Source: Parvularia atlantis
Lineage: Eukaryota > Opisthokonta > Rotosphaerida
NCBI GenBank assembly: GCA_943704415.1
Contig: CALSCO010001354.1
Location: 1-22,390 of the forward strand
Direction: 5' to 3'
Length of the DNA: 22,390 nt
The position numbers were made by a program, and so were the translations under genes. Below the pieces are notes generated by a model. The model searched no databases. It had not been told where the DNA came from and saw only the letters and a list, made by a program, of their open reading frames with translations. Below, piece after piece: positions 9,211 to 20,416 of the stretch. How positions within the stretch are numbered: position 1 is the stretch's first letter; every line of letters starts with the position of its first letter.

Positions 9211-10361
9211 ATGGCGATGACGAGTGCACGGCCGCCCAAGCCACGGCCGCTCCTGCTGTCTGCGTGGGCGGGCGCACACGGCGCCGTGCTGCTGTGCTCG
9301 GTGCTGTACGTGCTCGGGTCGGTGCTGCCGCTGCCGCTGCCCGTGGGCGCCGCGGGGCTCTACGCGGTGCGTGTGCCGCCACGGTGTGCCTGCGTGGCTG
9401 ACAGGTAGCGCGCGCGGGCGCAGGCGGCGTGCGTGGCCTCGGCCATCGCGTTCGGCATCCCGCTGCTGCAGCAGCACTGGCCCGTCCGCTTCTCGCAAGA
9501 GTACCTTGTGCAGCTGACCGCGCACGAGAACGTCCAGTACGTGCTCATGGCGCTCGGCCTCGCCACCGCCAAGCCGCTGCTGCGTGCGTCGCGCCCGTGT
9601 GTGCGTCCGCGCGTGCTTACCCGCGATGCGCCCCCAGTATACCTCGTCCCGCTCACGATCTTCTCGGTGCTCAATTTGGCCGACGTCGCGTACCGGCAGG
9701 TCGGGCATGTCGCGCCTGCGATGGCCGAGTATGTGCTCGCATGCACGGCCGAAAACGCGGGCGACGAATGCCGCCGCTGACGCTGTCGACAGGCGCGTGC
9801 GCGCCGTGCTCAAGCCCGTGCTGGACGGCAAGGTGGAGGCGTTCCGGGTGCGCGTGCATGCGCGTCCGCGCTGCGCCGACGGCTGACGCGGCCGGTTGCG
9901 CAGATCGTCGCGCGCATGGAGATGTTTACGTTCTTCTCGCTCATCTTCTCCGTCTTCACGTGCGCCTGCCGTGTGGGCGGTGGTAGCGCGCGCAAACCGC
10001 TCACGACGATGCGGCAGCGGCTCGTCGATGTCTGCGCCGCTGCTGTACATCTCGGCCGTCCAGCTGCGCTTCACGCTCATGCACATGCTCGGGCCGCGGT
10101 GCGTTCAAGCGCGTGCGTGCATACATGTGCTTGCCGGCGTGCTGAGTGACTGCTTGCGCGCGCGCGCGCAGCTACACGGGCTTCATGCACGTGCACAGCG
10201 CGGCCGTCTGGGGCGACCTACGGCGCACGTTCGACGGGCTCACCGCGCACGCGTACTGCCCGTGGCCCGTGCGGTGGGCGTACGAGAAGCTGCGCGACTG
10301 GATGATCCGCACGGTCACGCCCCAGGTCCCCACCGCGCAGGACCCGGGCGCGGCGCAGTAG
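9211..10361 (+). CDS. POM33/Tts1/TMEM33 family membrane protein
   Basis: This family shapes ER tubules and helps nuclear pore insertion in yeasts. Exons are 9211-9366, 9424-9583, 9638 to about 9704, 9793-9847, 9904-9959, 10018-10098 and 10172-10361, about 254 residues (human TMEM33 is 247). Hydrophobic segments occur at the N terminus (LLCSVLYVLGSVLPLPL), around AIAFGIPLL, ENVQYVLMALGLA and LYLVPLTIFSVL, and at MEMFTFFSLIFSVF. The signature HENVQYVLMA and the spacing VLKPVLDGKVEAF...ARMEMF...PLLYISAVQLRF match TMEM33. The exon 3 to 4 junction is uncertain: the only visible GT donor (9733) breaks the frame. A GC donor at 9705 keeps it (YRQVG-RVRAVLK). The C-terminal tail is soluble. Confidence 0.8.
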
Positions 10362-10502
10362 AGCCCGGTTTGGTTTTTGCGGCTGTTGACCGTGGCGCTA
10401 TTGAACGCGCACACACAAAACGGACTGAGAGGAGAGAGCACATGCGCTGAAGAGCGCCGGGCGACTGAGCGCTGTACAAAAGCGGCCACTGCTGGCGCGG
10501 CC
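10362..10502. terminator. Convergent 3' region of the POM33-like and WSC genes
   Basis: These 141 bp between two convergent stops hold no gene that I can support. It presumably carries both 3' UTRs. Confidence 0.4.
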
Positions 10503-11475
10503 TCATGCGTGCTGCCGCTGCTGGCCCTGCCCCGCGCGCGAGTGGCGCTGGCCATTCGGGTGCGACGGGTGCGCGCTGCCGGCGGGCTTCTTGGCGCTGC
10601 GGCCGCGCAGCCAGACGATGAGCACGGCGAGGCAGGTCAAGCCGAAGATGGCGCTGATGATCGAGAAGACGATCGTGAGCACCTTCTGCGCGTAGGACGA
10701 GTCGATCACGGGCGAGGGCGTGGACACGCCCGGGTCCGACGTTGGCTGGGTGCCGTAGCAGAGCGTCGTGCCGTTGAGCAGGTCGTAGTAGCAGCCGCGG
10801 AGCTGGATCGTCTCTGCGCGCGCGCGCACGCCGCCGCTCAGCGCACGTGCCGTCGCGCACTCGGGGCACGCGCGCAGAGACACGCACGGACGTTGCCCGC
10901 GACGTAGATCGAGTTGTAATTGACGCCGCCGCAGATCTGCGTCGCGTTGCCCGCGCACGGCTGGTCGCAGCGGCCGCTCCACGGTGCCCGGCCGTACTTG
11001 CCGAGGGTCGTGCCGCACCAGCACTCGTCGCCGGCCTGCAGGCCGGCAAAGTTGTACGAGGCGCAGAGCTGGATGCATTTCTCGACGGTCATGTTGGCCG
11101 CGGTCTCGATGTTGACGGGGAGGTCGCGGCCGACCGCCGTCCCTGCCTCGTAGTCGGTCGCGCACGCGTCGCAGTTGCTGCCGGTATAGCCGGTGTAGCA
11201 GTTGCACGTCCCTGGGTTGCCGTCGGGGCACGCGCCGTGCACGCACAGCGGGCAGTCGGCTGGTGCAGCGGCGGGCGTGGGCGCGGCGTGGCGCGGCGTG
11301 GCGTGAGTGGGCAACAAGCAAGGGGGCCGGCGGGCGGGGACCGGCGCCGTGCGCGGGACACGGCGGCGGGGGGAGGCCACGCACCGGTCGCGGGCGCCGC
11401 GAGCAGGGCCACGGCCAGCGCCGTCGCGAGGACAAGGGCGGCCAGCCACGACGGGGACGACGGCGCACGTCGCAT
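10503..11475 (-). CDS. Type I surface protein with EGF-like segment and WSC domain
   Basis: Exons are 11475-11385, 11259-10888 and 10813-10503, giving 257 residues. A signal peptide (LAALVLATALAVALLAAPAT) ends at about residue 30. Next is a six-cysteine EGF-like stretch (CPLCVHGAC, GTCNCYTGYTGSNCDAC). A WSC domain covers about 75-155 (KCIQLCASYNFAGLQAGDECWCG, CDQPCAGNATQICGG). A Ser/Thr/Pro stalk and one transmembrane helix (199-223, VLTIVFSIISAIFGL) lead to a basic cytoplasmic tail ending QQRQHA. WSC domains bind wall carbohydrate, and proteins of this form act as wall-stress sensors or surface glycoproteins in fungi. It lacks the usual long Ser/Thr mucin region of yeast Wsc sensors, so a sensor role is uncertain. 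An earlier in-frame ATG at 11502 would add nine residues. It follows the ceramidase-like gene on the same strand. Confidence 0.82.
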
Positions 11476-11604
11476 CGTCGGTGATTCCGGTGAAAGTGGC
11501 ATGGCCAGGCGCGGTGGCCAGCGGAGCATTCTCGAAGCACGACCAAAGCGAGACGACAAGGGAACATCCAGAACCGCTCACGTCGCCGTGGCCGGACAGG
11601 CCGC
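11476..11604. promoter_or_regulatory. Gap between the ceramidase-like gene and the WSC gene
   Basis: These 129 bp between two genes read leftward must hold the 3' end of the ceramidase-like gene and the promoter of the WSC gene. No motif stands out. Confidence 0.4.
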
Positions 11605-14104
11605 TCAAATGTACTGGTAGCGGCCGCGCGGCGCGACGCCGAGCAGGTTGCTGAGCGCGCTGAAGTAGTCGTTCGCGCCGTTCCAGCCACCGCTGAGCCG
11701 CGCCCCGGCCGGTCAGCGCCACCGCAAACACACCGTGCGAAGCCGCGCGCGCACCTGTTGGTCTCCTCGTAGTGCTCGCCGCTCTCGGCCGCCTGCGACG
11801 TCTGGCCAAACTTGCACGCGTTGATCACGCGCTCGGCCGTCGCCGCGCCGTACTGCTCCGTGTACTGGCCGCAGCGGCGTCAGCACCCCCACCCCTCGCC
11901 CCGAGGCGCGCGCCTACCCGTTGCTCGGCCGCGGGGATGTCGCGCACGATGGCCTCGCACGCCTCGCCCGACATCGAGTCAAAGTACGTCAGCGCGCCCT
12001 TGTTGTAGTCGTCCAGGCACTCCTCGTCCGTGCCGAGGCAGGCCAGGCGCCAGTCGGCGATCTGCACACCGTGAGCCACTTGCACGCCCCGCGCCCGCGG
12101 CAGCGCGCGCACCGGCAGCACGTAGCCCATCTCATCCACCGTCAGGCCCATCGTGAAGCACGTGTTCTCGGTCGCCGTGCAGTTGAGCATCTCGTACACC
12201 GTGCCGGGGAAGCTGTAGTCGGCGCCGATCGGGTGCAGGTCCGGGCGGGTAAAGTACTTGACACCCTCAGCCGTGTCAAAATCGGTCGGCACGCCGATCG
12301 CGAGCTCGGGCGAGAACTCGCCCGGGAGGGTCACAAACTGCAGCGGGCCGAGCTTGGCGTAGAACAGGCGGATCTTGGCGAAGTTGCCTGCGCGCGCGGG
12401 ACGCGAGGGCGGTTCAGCCCTTTTCCAGGCCTCACCCTCGGCAGGCGCGCACCGACGCGAACGGGCAGCGGGCGGTACTCAAAGTCAAAGCCGTCGTCCA
12501 CGCACGTCGCATCCGACGCGGGCTCGCTGCACAGGAAGAGCTGGCGCAGGGCGTAGCCGAGCACGAGCGGCTTGGTCGGGTCGCCGCCGAGGGCCGAGGC
12601 CGGCACGAGGCCAATCTTGAACAGAATATTGGTCAGGCGCGAGTACTGCGCCGTCTCGCGCCACTCAATCGAGCCCGACGGGACCGTGTAGGGCGCGCTG
12701 AACTTGGCCACCTGCAGCGCGAGCTGCTGGCCGATCAGGAACGCCTTGCGGAAGTTGTACGGCAGCGCGACGGCGCCGGGCGGCAGGGTCGCGCCGTCGC
12801 CGAGCGGGTGCTCCTCCGTGACCTCCCACACCTGCGGACGCACACCTGCTCAGCAGCAAGGCGCGGTCGCGGGCGCAGCGCCAGTGCGCACCACGCCACC
12901 CGGGCCGATCTGGCTGCCGATGGCGCCGTTGAAGTATAGAACTTCCTTGCTGCCGTCGGTCGCTGCGGCACGAGGGTCAGCAGACTTGCAAGCGCTGCCC
13001 GCGCACTCCACACGTACCCTGCAGCACGCGGCGCAGCGCGCCAGGGTAGTCGGCCGTGAAGAATTGGCCGCGCGCGTTGCACTCGTTCGGGTCGTTCGGG
13101 TCGCGGCCGAGCTCGACGCAGTCCGACGTGGGGAAGGTCGGGCGGTAGCCGAGCGTGACCTCGGGGTGCATGGCCCACTGCACCACGGTGAAGATCGGCG
13201 GCGCGTTCGGGTTGCTTGCGGGCAGGGCGCGCAGGACCTTGACGTCCGGGTCGACGATGAGCGGGTCGCGGCTGTCGGCCACGCCAAACAGGTGCTTGAA
13301 GGTGCCGTAGCGCAGCGTGGCCGGCTCGAGTGAGCGGATGGCGTCGAGCGTGGCGGCGGTCATCTGCGCCCAGCCCGATGTCGGCCTCAAGCGGAAGTGT
13401 GCCAGCACACACCTGCGAATGCATGTACTCGATGTACTTGCGGTTGACCGGGCCGCCCAGACCACTCGTGTCCGGGCCCTCGTGGTTGTGCTGGCCGTGC
13501 GCGAAGAAGCGGAGCCGCGCGGCGACCTCGGGCGCGACGGCGGCGCGGACGCGGTCGTAGTAGACCTGCGCGAACATTGGTGAGCCGCGGCCCGCACAAA
13601 GGGCGCACAGAGTACGCACTTCCAGGTCCGGCTCGAACAACATGTACACCTCCGTGGTCGAGAAGATGAGGATCGTGCCGTCGTCGCTCTCGACCGCCGC
13701 CGCGTACGTGCGCAGCTCGTCGCGCACCCAGTGGCTCCTGGTGTCGCCTGGCGCCGCCGCTGCTGCTCAGCCGTGCACACGCAGACGGCAGGGCACGCCG
13801 CCCGCACCGTTGCCGACGCTGATGCGGCCGACGTCCCACTCGAGCACGAGCGTGCCGGCCGAGGTCGCGTCCTCGTCGGGCAGGGGCACAAAGTAGTCTT
13901 TTTGGTGTCGCGGTGTGCGCGGTGGGTGAACGGGGGTAAAGACGCACGACAGCAAGGCGCGGCGCGCCACGCACCCGTCGTGCCGTTCACCGTCGGCAGG
14001 ATCGTGCGCGAGCCCGAGCCCGCGCGCCACGCGGCCGCACGGCCCGCGCCGAGCACCGCGAGCAGCGCGAGGGCGGCCGCCAGTCGCGTGACCACCGCAG
14101 CCAT
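11605..14104 (-). CDS. Secreted neutral/alkaline ceramidase-like hydrolase
   Basis: Eleven exons (14104-13975, 13897-13808, 13747-13620, 13565-13413, 13363-13018, 12962-12900, 12845-12453, 12387-12113, 12061-11918, 11864-11755, 11692-11605) give 639 residues. A signal peptide covers about 1-25 (LAAALALLAVLGAGRAAA). The central region resembles the N-terminal metal-binding domain of neutral/alkaline non-lysosomal ceramidases, especially the bacterial-type branch. Shared features are FFAHGQHNHEGPDTSGL with likely zinc ligands among His139/His142/His144, SRDPLIVDPDVKVLRA, WAMHPEV (His233), ADYPGALRRVL and VLYFNGAIGSQIGP. Such enzymes release fatty acid from ceramide with Zn2+. Substrate cannot be read from sequence; another amidase or esterase activity is possible. 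An in-frame ATG at 14116 would add four residues (MLAD). The gene begins 35 bp from divergent CWC27. Confidence 0.75.
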
Positions 14105-14139
14105 GTCTGCAAGCACAAAATCGCAGTGTGGCGACAGCC
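14105..14139. promoter_or_regulatory. 35-bp gap between divergent start codons (ceramidase-like / CWC27)
   Basis: Only 35 bp (23 if the upstream ATG at 14116 is used) separate two divergent coding starts, so the two transcription units must share or overlap promoter elements. Confidence 0.5.
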
Positions 14140-16581
14140 ATGTCGCAGGTCTACGTCACCGAAGTGCGCCGCCCTCTCATCCGCCTCGCCCCGCCGCTCA
14201 CCCGCCGCACGCTCTCTCTCGCTGCGCCGCGCAGCCGCCCACGGTGGGCAAGGTGCTGCTGCACACGAGCATCGGCGACCTCGACATCGAGCTGTGGTCC
14301 AAGGAGACGCCGCGGACGTGCCGCAACTTTGTGCAGGTGCGCGTGCGGCATCGCTCGCGCTTGCGGCCGCGGAGAGGCTCAATGCGGGTCGGCGGCGCAG
14401 CTGTGCATGGAGGGCTACTACGACAACTGCATCTTCCACCGGGTCATCAAGGGCCTGATGGCGCAGACGGGCGACCCGACCAACACGGGCGAAGGTGCGC
14501 GCGCGGACGCTGCTGTGCACGCGCGGCCCATCGCTCAAGCCCCGTGTGCGCGGCAGGCGGCGAGTCCATCTACGGCAAGCCGTTCATGGACGAGTTCCAC
14601 TCGCGCCTGCGCTTCTCGCGCCGCGGCCTCGTCGCAATGGCCAACGGCGGGCTCAACGACAACCGCAGCCAGTTCTTCATCACGTTCGACAAGGCCGAGC
14701 ACCTCACGCGCAAAAACACGATCTTCGGCAAGGTGCGCGCGCTCCACGCAGGCACGCGTGGCACAGCTGAGCACAGCGGGCCACGCCAGATCACCGGCGA
14801 CACCGTCTTCAACCTCGGCGCGCTCGAGGGCGTCGAGGTCGACAAGGACGATCGCCCGACCTTTGCGCCGCGCATCCGCTCGGTCGAGATCCTCTACAAT
14901 CCATTCGACGACATCATCCCGCGCGAGAACCAGAAGCGGCGCGAGGCGCTCGAGGCCGAGGCGCGCGCCAAGAGTAAGCCGAAGGAGAAGACGTCCAAGT
15001 GCGTACCTCTTGGCCGCCGCTTGCGCACCTGTGCGGCTCATGCGCGCGCGCGCGCGGCAGGAACTTGAGCCTGCTGTCGTTCGGCGACGAGGCTGAAGAG
15101 GAGGAGCGGACACTGGCCGCCGCGCCGATCAAGATCAAGAGCAGCCACGACGTGCTCACCGACGACCCCCGCCTCAGCGCCGAGCCGGCCGTCATCCTCG
15201 AGTCTGCGCAGCCGGAAGGCGCGCGCCGGCTGCAGCAGGAGAAGGCAGGCGCACTGCTAGGCGCGCGTCTGCCCCCGTCGCTAAGCGCCCGTGCGCGCAG
15301 GAGAAGCGCGAGAAGATCGAGGAGCTGCGTGCCAAGGCGCGCGACGCAGCCTCAAAGCACGCGGGCGAGGCCAGCAGCGACGACAAGCCCCGCCCGGGGA
15401 CGCGCGCCAACAAAGACGACGACGACGACGACGACGATGACGACGATGATGATGACAACGACGACAACGGCGACGACAAGCGCAAGGCTGGCCAGGCGGG
15501 CGCGAAGGAGGGCTCGCGCGCGTTCCAGGAGCGGATGCGCGAGCAGGTGGCCGCGCGTGTGTGAACTGCCCCAATCTGCCCTGCGCTGACCGCACGCACG
15601 CTCGCAGGCCGCCAAGCGCAAACACGACGAGAGCGCCGACGGCGAGGACGACCCGGCCAAGCGCGCACGTGCCCGCGAGGTCACGGCCGCGCTGACGGGC
15701 GATCGCGCACCCATCCTGTGCGTCGCCCTCCGCACCAGCCGTGCACTGCCGCTGACGCACGGCGCGAGCAGGAAGCAGGTGCGCGAGGAGATCCTTGAGG
15801 TCAAGCGCGAGCTGCTGCGGTACAAGCAGTCATCGTCGGCACCGCAGCCGGACCTTGGCGCGCAGCTCAAGGACGCGATCTTGTCGCCACTGGAGGAGAT
15901 GCGCCAAAAGTACAGTAAGAACGTCAAGCGGAAGGACGCCTCGAACCGCGAGCAAGAGGTGCACGTGCGCCGCGCGAGACACTGCTCGTTCTCACGGCGC
16001 CCCGCAGACGCTCAGCATGCTGCAAAAGTTCCAGTCCAAGATCCGCTCGGCCGAGAAGGCCGCGGAGGACGACGCCGAGGGCCCGCCGTGCAAGCTGCAC
16101 TCGCTCGTCAACTGGTGCGCTGCTTGGCCAGTGAGCGCGCGGCTCACACCGCTCGCGGCACAGCAAGTCGTGCAAGGACACGTTCGGCAAGGAGGACCCG
16201 AAGGACGACAAGGGCTGGCTGGCGCACCAGCTCGTGTTCAAGCGCGACGTGATCGATGCCAACCTGAAGCGTGACGACATCGCCGACCTCGTGCGCCGCG
16301 CGAATGCGCCCCCCTCGCGCGCGCACCGCTGACACGCAGCACCCGCGCAGGAGGTGCTCGACCCGCGTATCGCGAGCAACAAGGAGCGCATCATCAAGCA
16401 CGACAACCAGCAGCTGCAGCGCGACACCGAGCGGCGTGGGCGCGTGGCGGGCGGGGCCGAGTGGCGCGGCGACGACCGCAGGCGCGACGACCGGCGAGAA
16501 GACCGGCGAGAAGACCGGCGCGACGACCGACGCGACGACCGGCGCGACCGCGACCGCGACCGCGACCGCAACAGACGATGA
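14140..16581 (+). CDS. CWC27: Spliceosomal cyclophilin Cwc27
   Basis: Cwc27 joins the activated spliceosome (Bact) with Cwc22 and helps recruit the exon junction complex in animals. Exons: 14140-14163, 14235-14336, 14401-14494, 14557-14732, 14790-14998, 15061-15244, 15301-15546, 15608-15717, 15772-15958, 16008-16114, 16164-16290, 16351-16581; 598 residues. The opening MSQVYVTE-PPTVGKVLL matches human CWC27 (MSNIYIQEPPTNGKVLL). The cyclophilin domain (~9-165) has FHRVIKGLMAQTGD and SQFFITF. The position of cyclophilin A Trp121 is His122, so isomerase activity is probably lost or weak, as in human CWC27. Family motifs NLSLLSFGDEAEEEE and SSHDVLTDDPRLS follow, then an Asp run, a CKSCKDTFG...DDKGWLAHQLVF region and VLDPRIASNKERI. 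The tail is Arg/Asp repeats. Intron 15245-15300 has a GC donor. It lies 35 bp from the divergent ceramidase-like gene and 54 bp from convergent NKAP. Confidence 0.95.
15415..15475 (+). repeat. GAC/GAT codon repeat encoding poly-Asp in CWC27
   Basis: A run of GAC and GAT codons encodes a stretch of Asp broken by few Asn. It is in frame inside exon 7 and is likely length-variable. The reverse strand reads as Ser/Val runs, which are shadows. Confidence 0.85.
16484..16571 (+). repeat. Imperfect Arg-Asp/Glu coding repeat at the end of CWC27
   Basis: Degenerate copies of CGACGACCGG, CGAGAAGACCGG and then GACCGC encode DDRREDRRDDRR followed by RDRDRD. Similar RD/RE tails occur in splicing factors. 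Its low complexity allows slippage. Confidence 0.8.
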
Positions 16582-16635
16582 GCTGCTGTCTTGTTGGTCA
16601 ACCACGACCTGTACATGCACCGCCAAGCGCGCCCA
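16582..16635. terminator. 54-bp convergent 3' gap between CWC27 and NKAP
   Basis: The two stop codons are 54 bp apart, so the 3' UTRs of the two convergent transcripts almost certainly overlap. No other feature is visible. Confidence 0.4.
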
Positions 16636-18174
<1,539 letters not shown>

Positions 18175-18196
18175 ACGTCACACTACGATCTGAACA
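18175..18196. promoter_or_regulatory. 22-bp gap between CCA1 stop and NKAP start
   Basis: Both genes read leftward. The NKAP promoter and leader must lie within CCA1 coding sequence, or the two share a transcript. Nothing else is visible in the gap. Confidence 0.45.
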
Positions 18197-20181
18197 CTAC
18201 GACACTCCCTTCCGCTCAAGTAGATAGGCCCTCGCATCGGCCTCGGTCGCCCGCGGGTGCTCGAGCTGCCACTCGAGCAGCTCCTGCAGCAGCGCGCCGA
18301 TGGCCGGGCCCTTGGGCAGCCCGAGCAGCGCGGCCACTTGCCCGCCGTCGAGCAGCGGGCGCATGTTCCACACGTCCTGGAGGCCCATGTGGTACACGGC
18401 GCCCTCTGTTCCGACGCCACGGATCAGCCGCGCAGCGATGGCTCAGGCGTACACACTGACGTCGAGCCATCGCACGGGGCCATTTGCATCGGCGTACATG
18501 AGCGACGCACGCCACAGCGGCCCCGCCTTACGCAACAGTTTGCCTGCATAGCCACAGTCAACCGCGTCCGGTGTGCAAAGCCGCGCAAGCACGCACCCAG
18601 TTCGAGCCGGCTGTAAGGCGCCTGCAAGGCTTGCCACATCGGTTCCAACTCGTGGATGAGCGCGACGGCGTCCGCATCCTTGACCGGGAGCTGCGCACAC
18701 GCGCGAGCGTCAGCGACGAGATCAAGCGGTGCGACGCGTGCGACGTGCCTTGAGCATGTCGCGCACGATGGTAGCCGCCTTCGACGTTGACTTGCCCTTC
18801 TTGTCCTGCACTTGCTCACCCCTGATCCGCCACAGCGCCAAAGCGAGTATGACTAGTCGTCGTTCATCTTCGTCAAGCAGTGGCGAAAGGCTGGTGTCGG
18901 ATGTGAGTGCGCGCCCACGGTCGCAGTGATTTTTGACGCACTTGTCTACAAAGCTTCTTGGGGGCGAGTAGACGTTCACGTTCTCGCCGAACACGACCTT
19001 GTCCAGCTTGGTGGCGTAGAGCATGTCAAGTGCCCTGTCCGGTTTCGCACCTGCCATCGCGAGTGTGAACATGCACGTCGATCAAGAGTATGAGTGCAGA
19101 CACGCACCGCGCATCATCTTGTCGATCTCGATGCCGATGCGCTCGCGGCTGACCTTCTCGCCGAGCGCGTGCTGCTCCCAGCTTTAGCGCGTGCGCACGC
19201 CGCGCCCCGTGCATGCGCTGCACACCTGCGCCTCGCGGTCCTGCAGCCCCTGCCACGTCTTGGGGTCGACATTGAACTGGAAGCGCGTTGCGAAGCGGAT
19301 CACGCGCAGCATGCGTAGCGGGTCGTCCATGAACGTCGTCTTGGGATCGAGCGGCGTGCGGATGGCGCCGTTGCGCAGATCGTCCCACCCCTGCGTGCAG
19401 CCGTTCAGCCAGCCCGTCTGCCCGCGCAGAGCGTGCGCGGGCCCACTTTGCCGGTGAAGTCCTCGACCTGCTCCGTGATGATGTTGTAGAAGAGCGCGTT
19501 GATCGTGATGTCGCGCCGGAGCGCGTCCTGCTCGGGCGTGCCAAACGACTGTGCCGTGCGTGCGCCGTGCGTGCGTCTGGGTCCGCGTGCCAGACAGGCG
19601 ATGCGGGGGCCGCCGTGCGCGCACCACGTCCGGGATGCGGCTGTCGCTGTTATACGTCTCGGAGCGCAGGTTGACAAAGTCGACCCAGTAGTCGAACAGC
19701 TGCACCTTGGCCGTCTCGAGGTGCTTGGACTGCTCTGGGTTGCGCTTGATCACGCCAACGCGGTGCGTGGCCACGTCGTGCTGGCGCAGGTGCTCGTTGA
19801 TGTGCTCGGCAAAGGTCGCGCCGGTCATGTTGTCGAGCGCGATGTCGATGTCGTCCGAGTCGAGCAGCAGCAGCTGGATGCACCCGCCGTCAGCCACGGT
19901 GCGCGCTCGCCCGGTTTCCCGATGGGCCGCCGCACCTTGTCGCGCACCCACCCGCCCGCGACGCGCGGAACCGGGCTAGGCGTCAGCGCTTGCGCAACGC
20001 TGCGCACGACGCCAAACAGGCGGCGCTCGGTGTCGGTCAGGCGTATCTCGGGCGCAGGCAGCCCGGCGCCCTCGCTCGACAGGCGCCGCTTGCCCAGCGC
20101 GCGCGCGTCGACGTCCATCGCGAGTGCGCGCCGGTGCAATCGACTTGTGGCGTGTGCGGCGCGTGTTCGCAGGCAGAACAT
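18197..20181 (-). CDS. CCA1: CCA-adding tRNA nucleotidyltransferase
   Basis: This enzyme adds CCA to tRNA 3' ends in the nucleus/cytosol and mitochondria. Exons are 20181-19936, 19873-19625, 19548-19447, 19390-19224, 19181-19108, 19050-18749, 18690-18597, 18543-18457 and 18405-18197, giving 509 residues. Class II polymerase-beta-type motifs appear in order: GGWVRDK, the catalytic [62 protein letters not shown] and [15 protein letters not shown]. The C-terminal part ends with [19 protein letters not shown], as in fungal Cca1. There are two plausible starts: 20181 gives a 21-residue leader rich in Arg and Ala with no acidic residue, fitting a mitochondrial signal, and 20118 ([11 protein letters not shown]) gives a 488-residue cytosolic or nuclear form. 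Intron 18691-18748 has a GC donor. Confidence 0.95.
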
Positions 20182-20416
20182 TCTCGAAGGGTAGCGTGGC
20201 CTCTCTCTCGCTCGCCCTGCTCTCGTGCGCGCGCGCGCCGTGCACGGCCCCTCGTCCGCCGTGTGCGTGCGTGGCGCTCTTGTGCACCGCCTCGTGACGC
20301 ATGCGCCGCGCTCTGCTCCCACGCACCGCCGCGCGCACGGCAGCACACAGCGCACGCGCACGCCGCAGTCAAACTTACCCAATCGCCCAGAGCGCACACA
20401 CAACCGCGCCGCCGCG
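20182..20416. promoter_or_regulatory. Bidirectional promoter of CCA1 and SIT4
   Basis: This 235-bp region lies between divergent starts. It contains a CCAAT box at 20379-20383, 34 bp upstream of the SIT4 ATG, a possible site for the HAP/NF-Y complex, and pyrimidine-rich tracts near 20200-20220. Function is inferred from position and motif only. Confidence 0.5.

Noticed and set aside
8953-10086. 377-codon open frame on the minus strand
   Set aside because: It runs antisense to the conserved POM33-like exons, is rich in Arg/Ala/His and has no family motif. It is a by-product of GC-rich coding.
12735-13727. Separate minus-strand gene of 330 codons
   Set aside because: It is the ceramidase-like exons read through introns, with the frame changing at each. 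Removing introns gives one continuous protein.
16486-16571. CRISPR-like or direct repeat array
   Set aside because: The repeat units are 6-12 nt, have no spacers and encode the RD/RE tail of CWC27 in frame.
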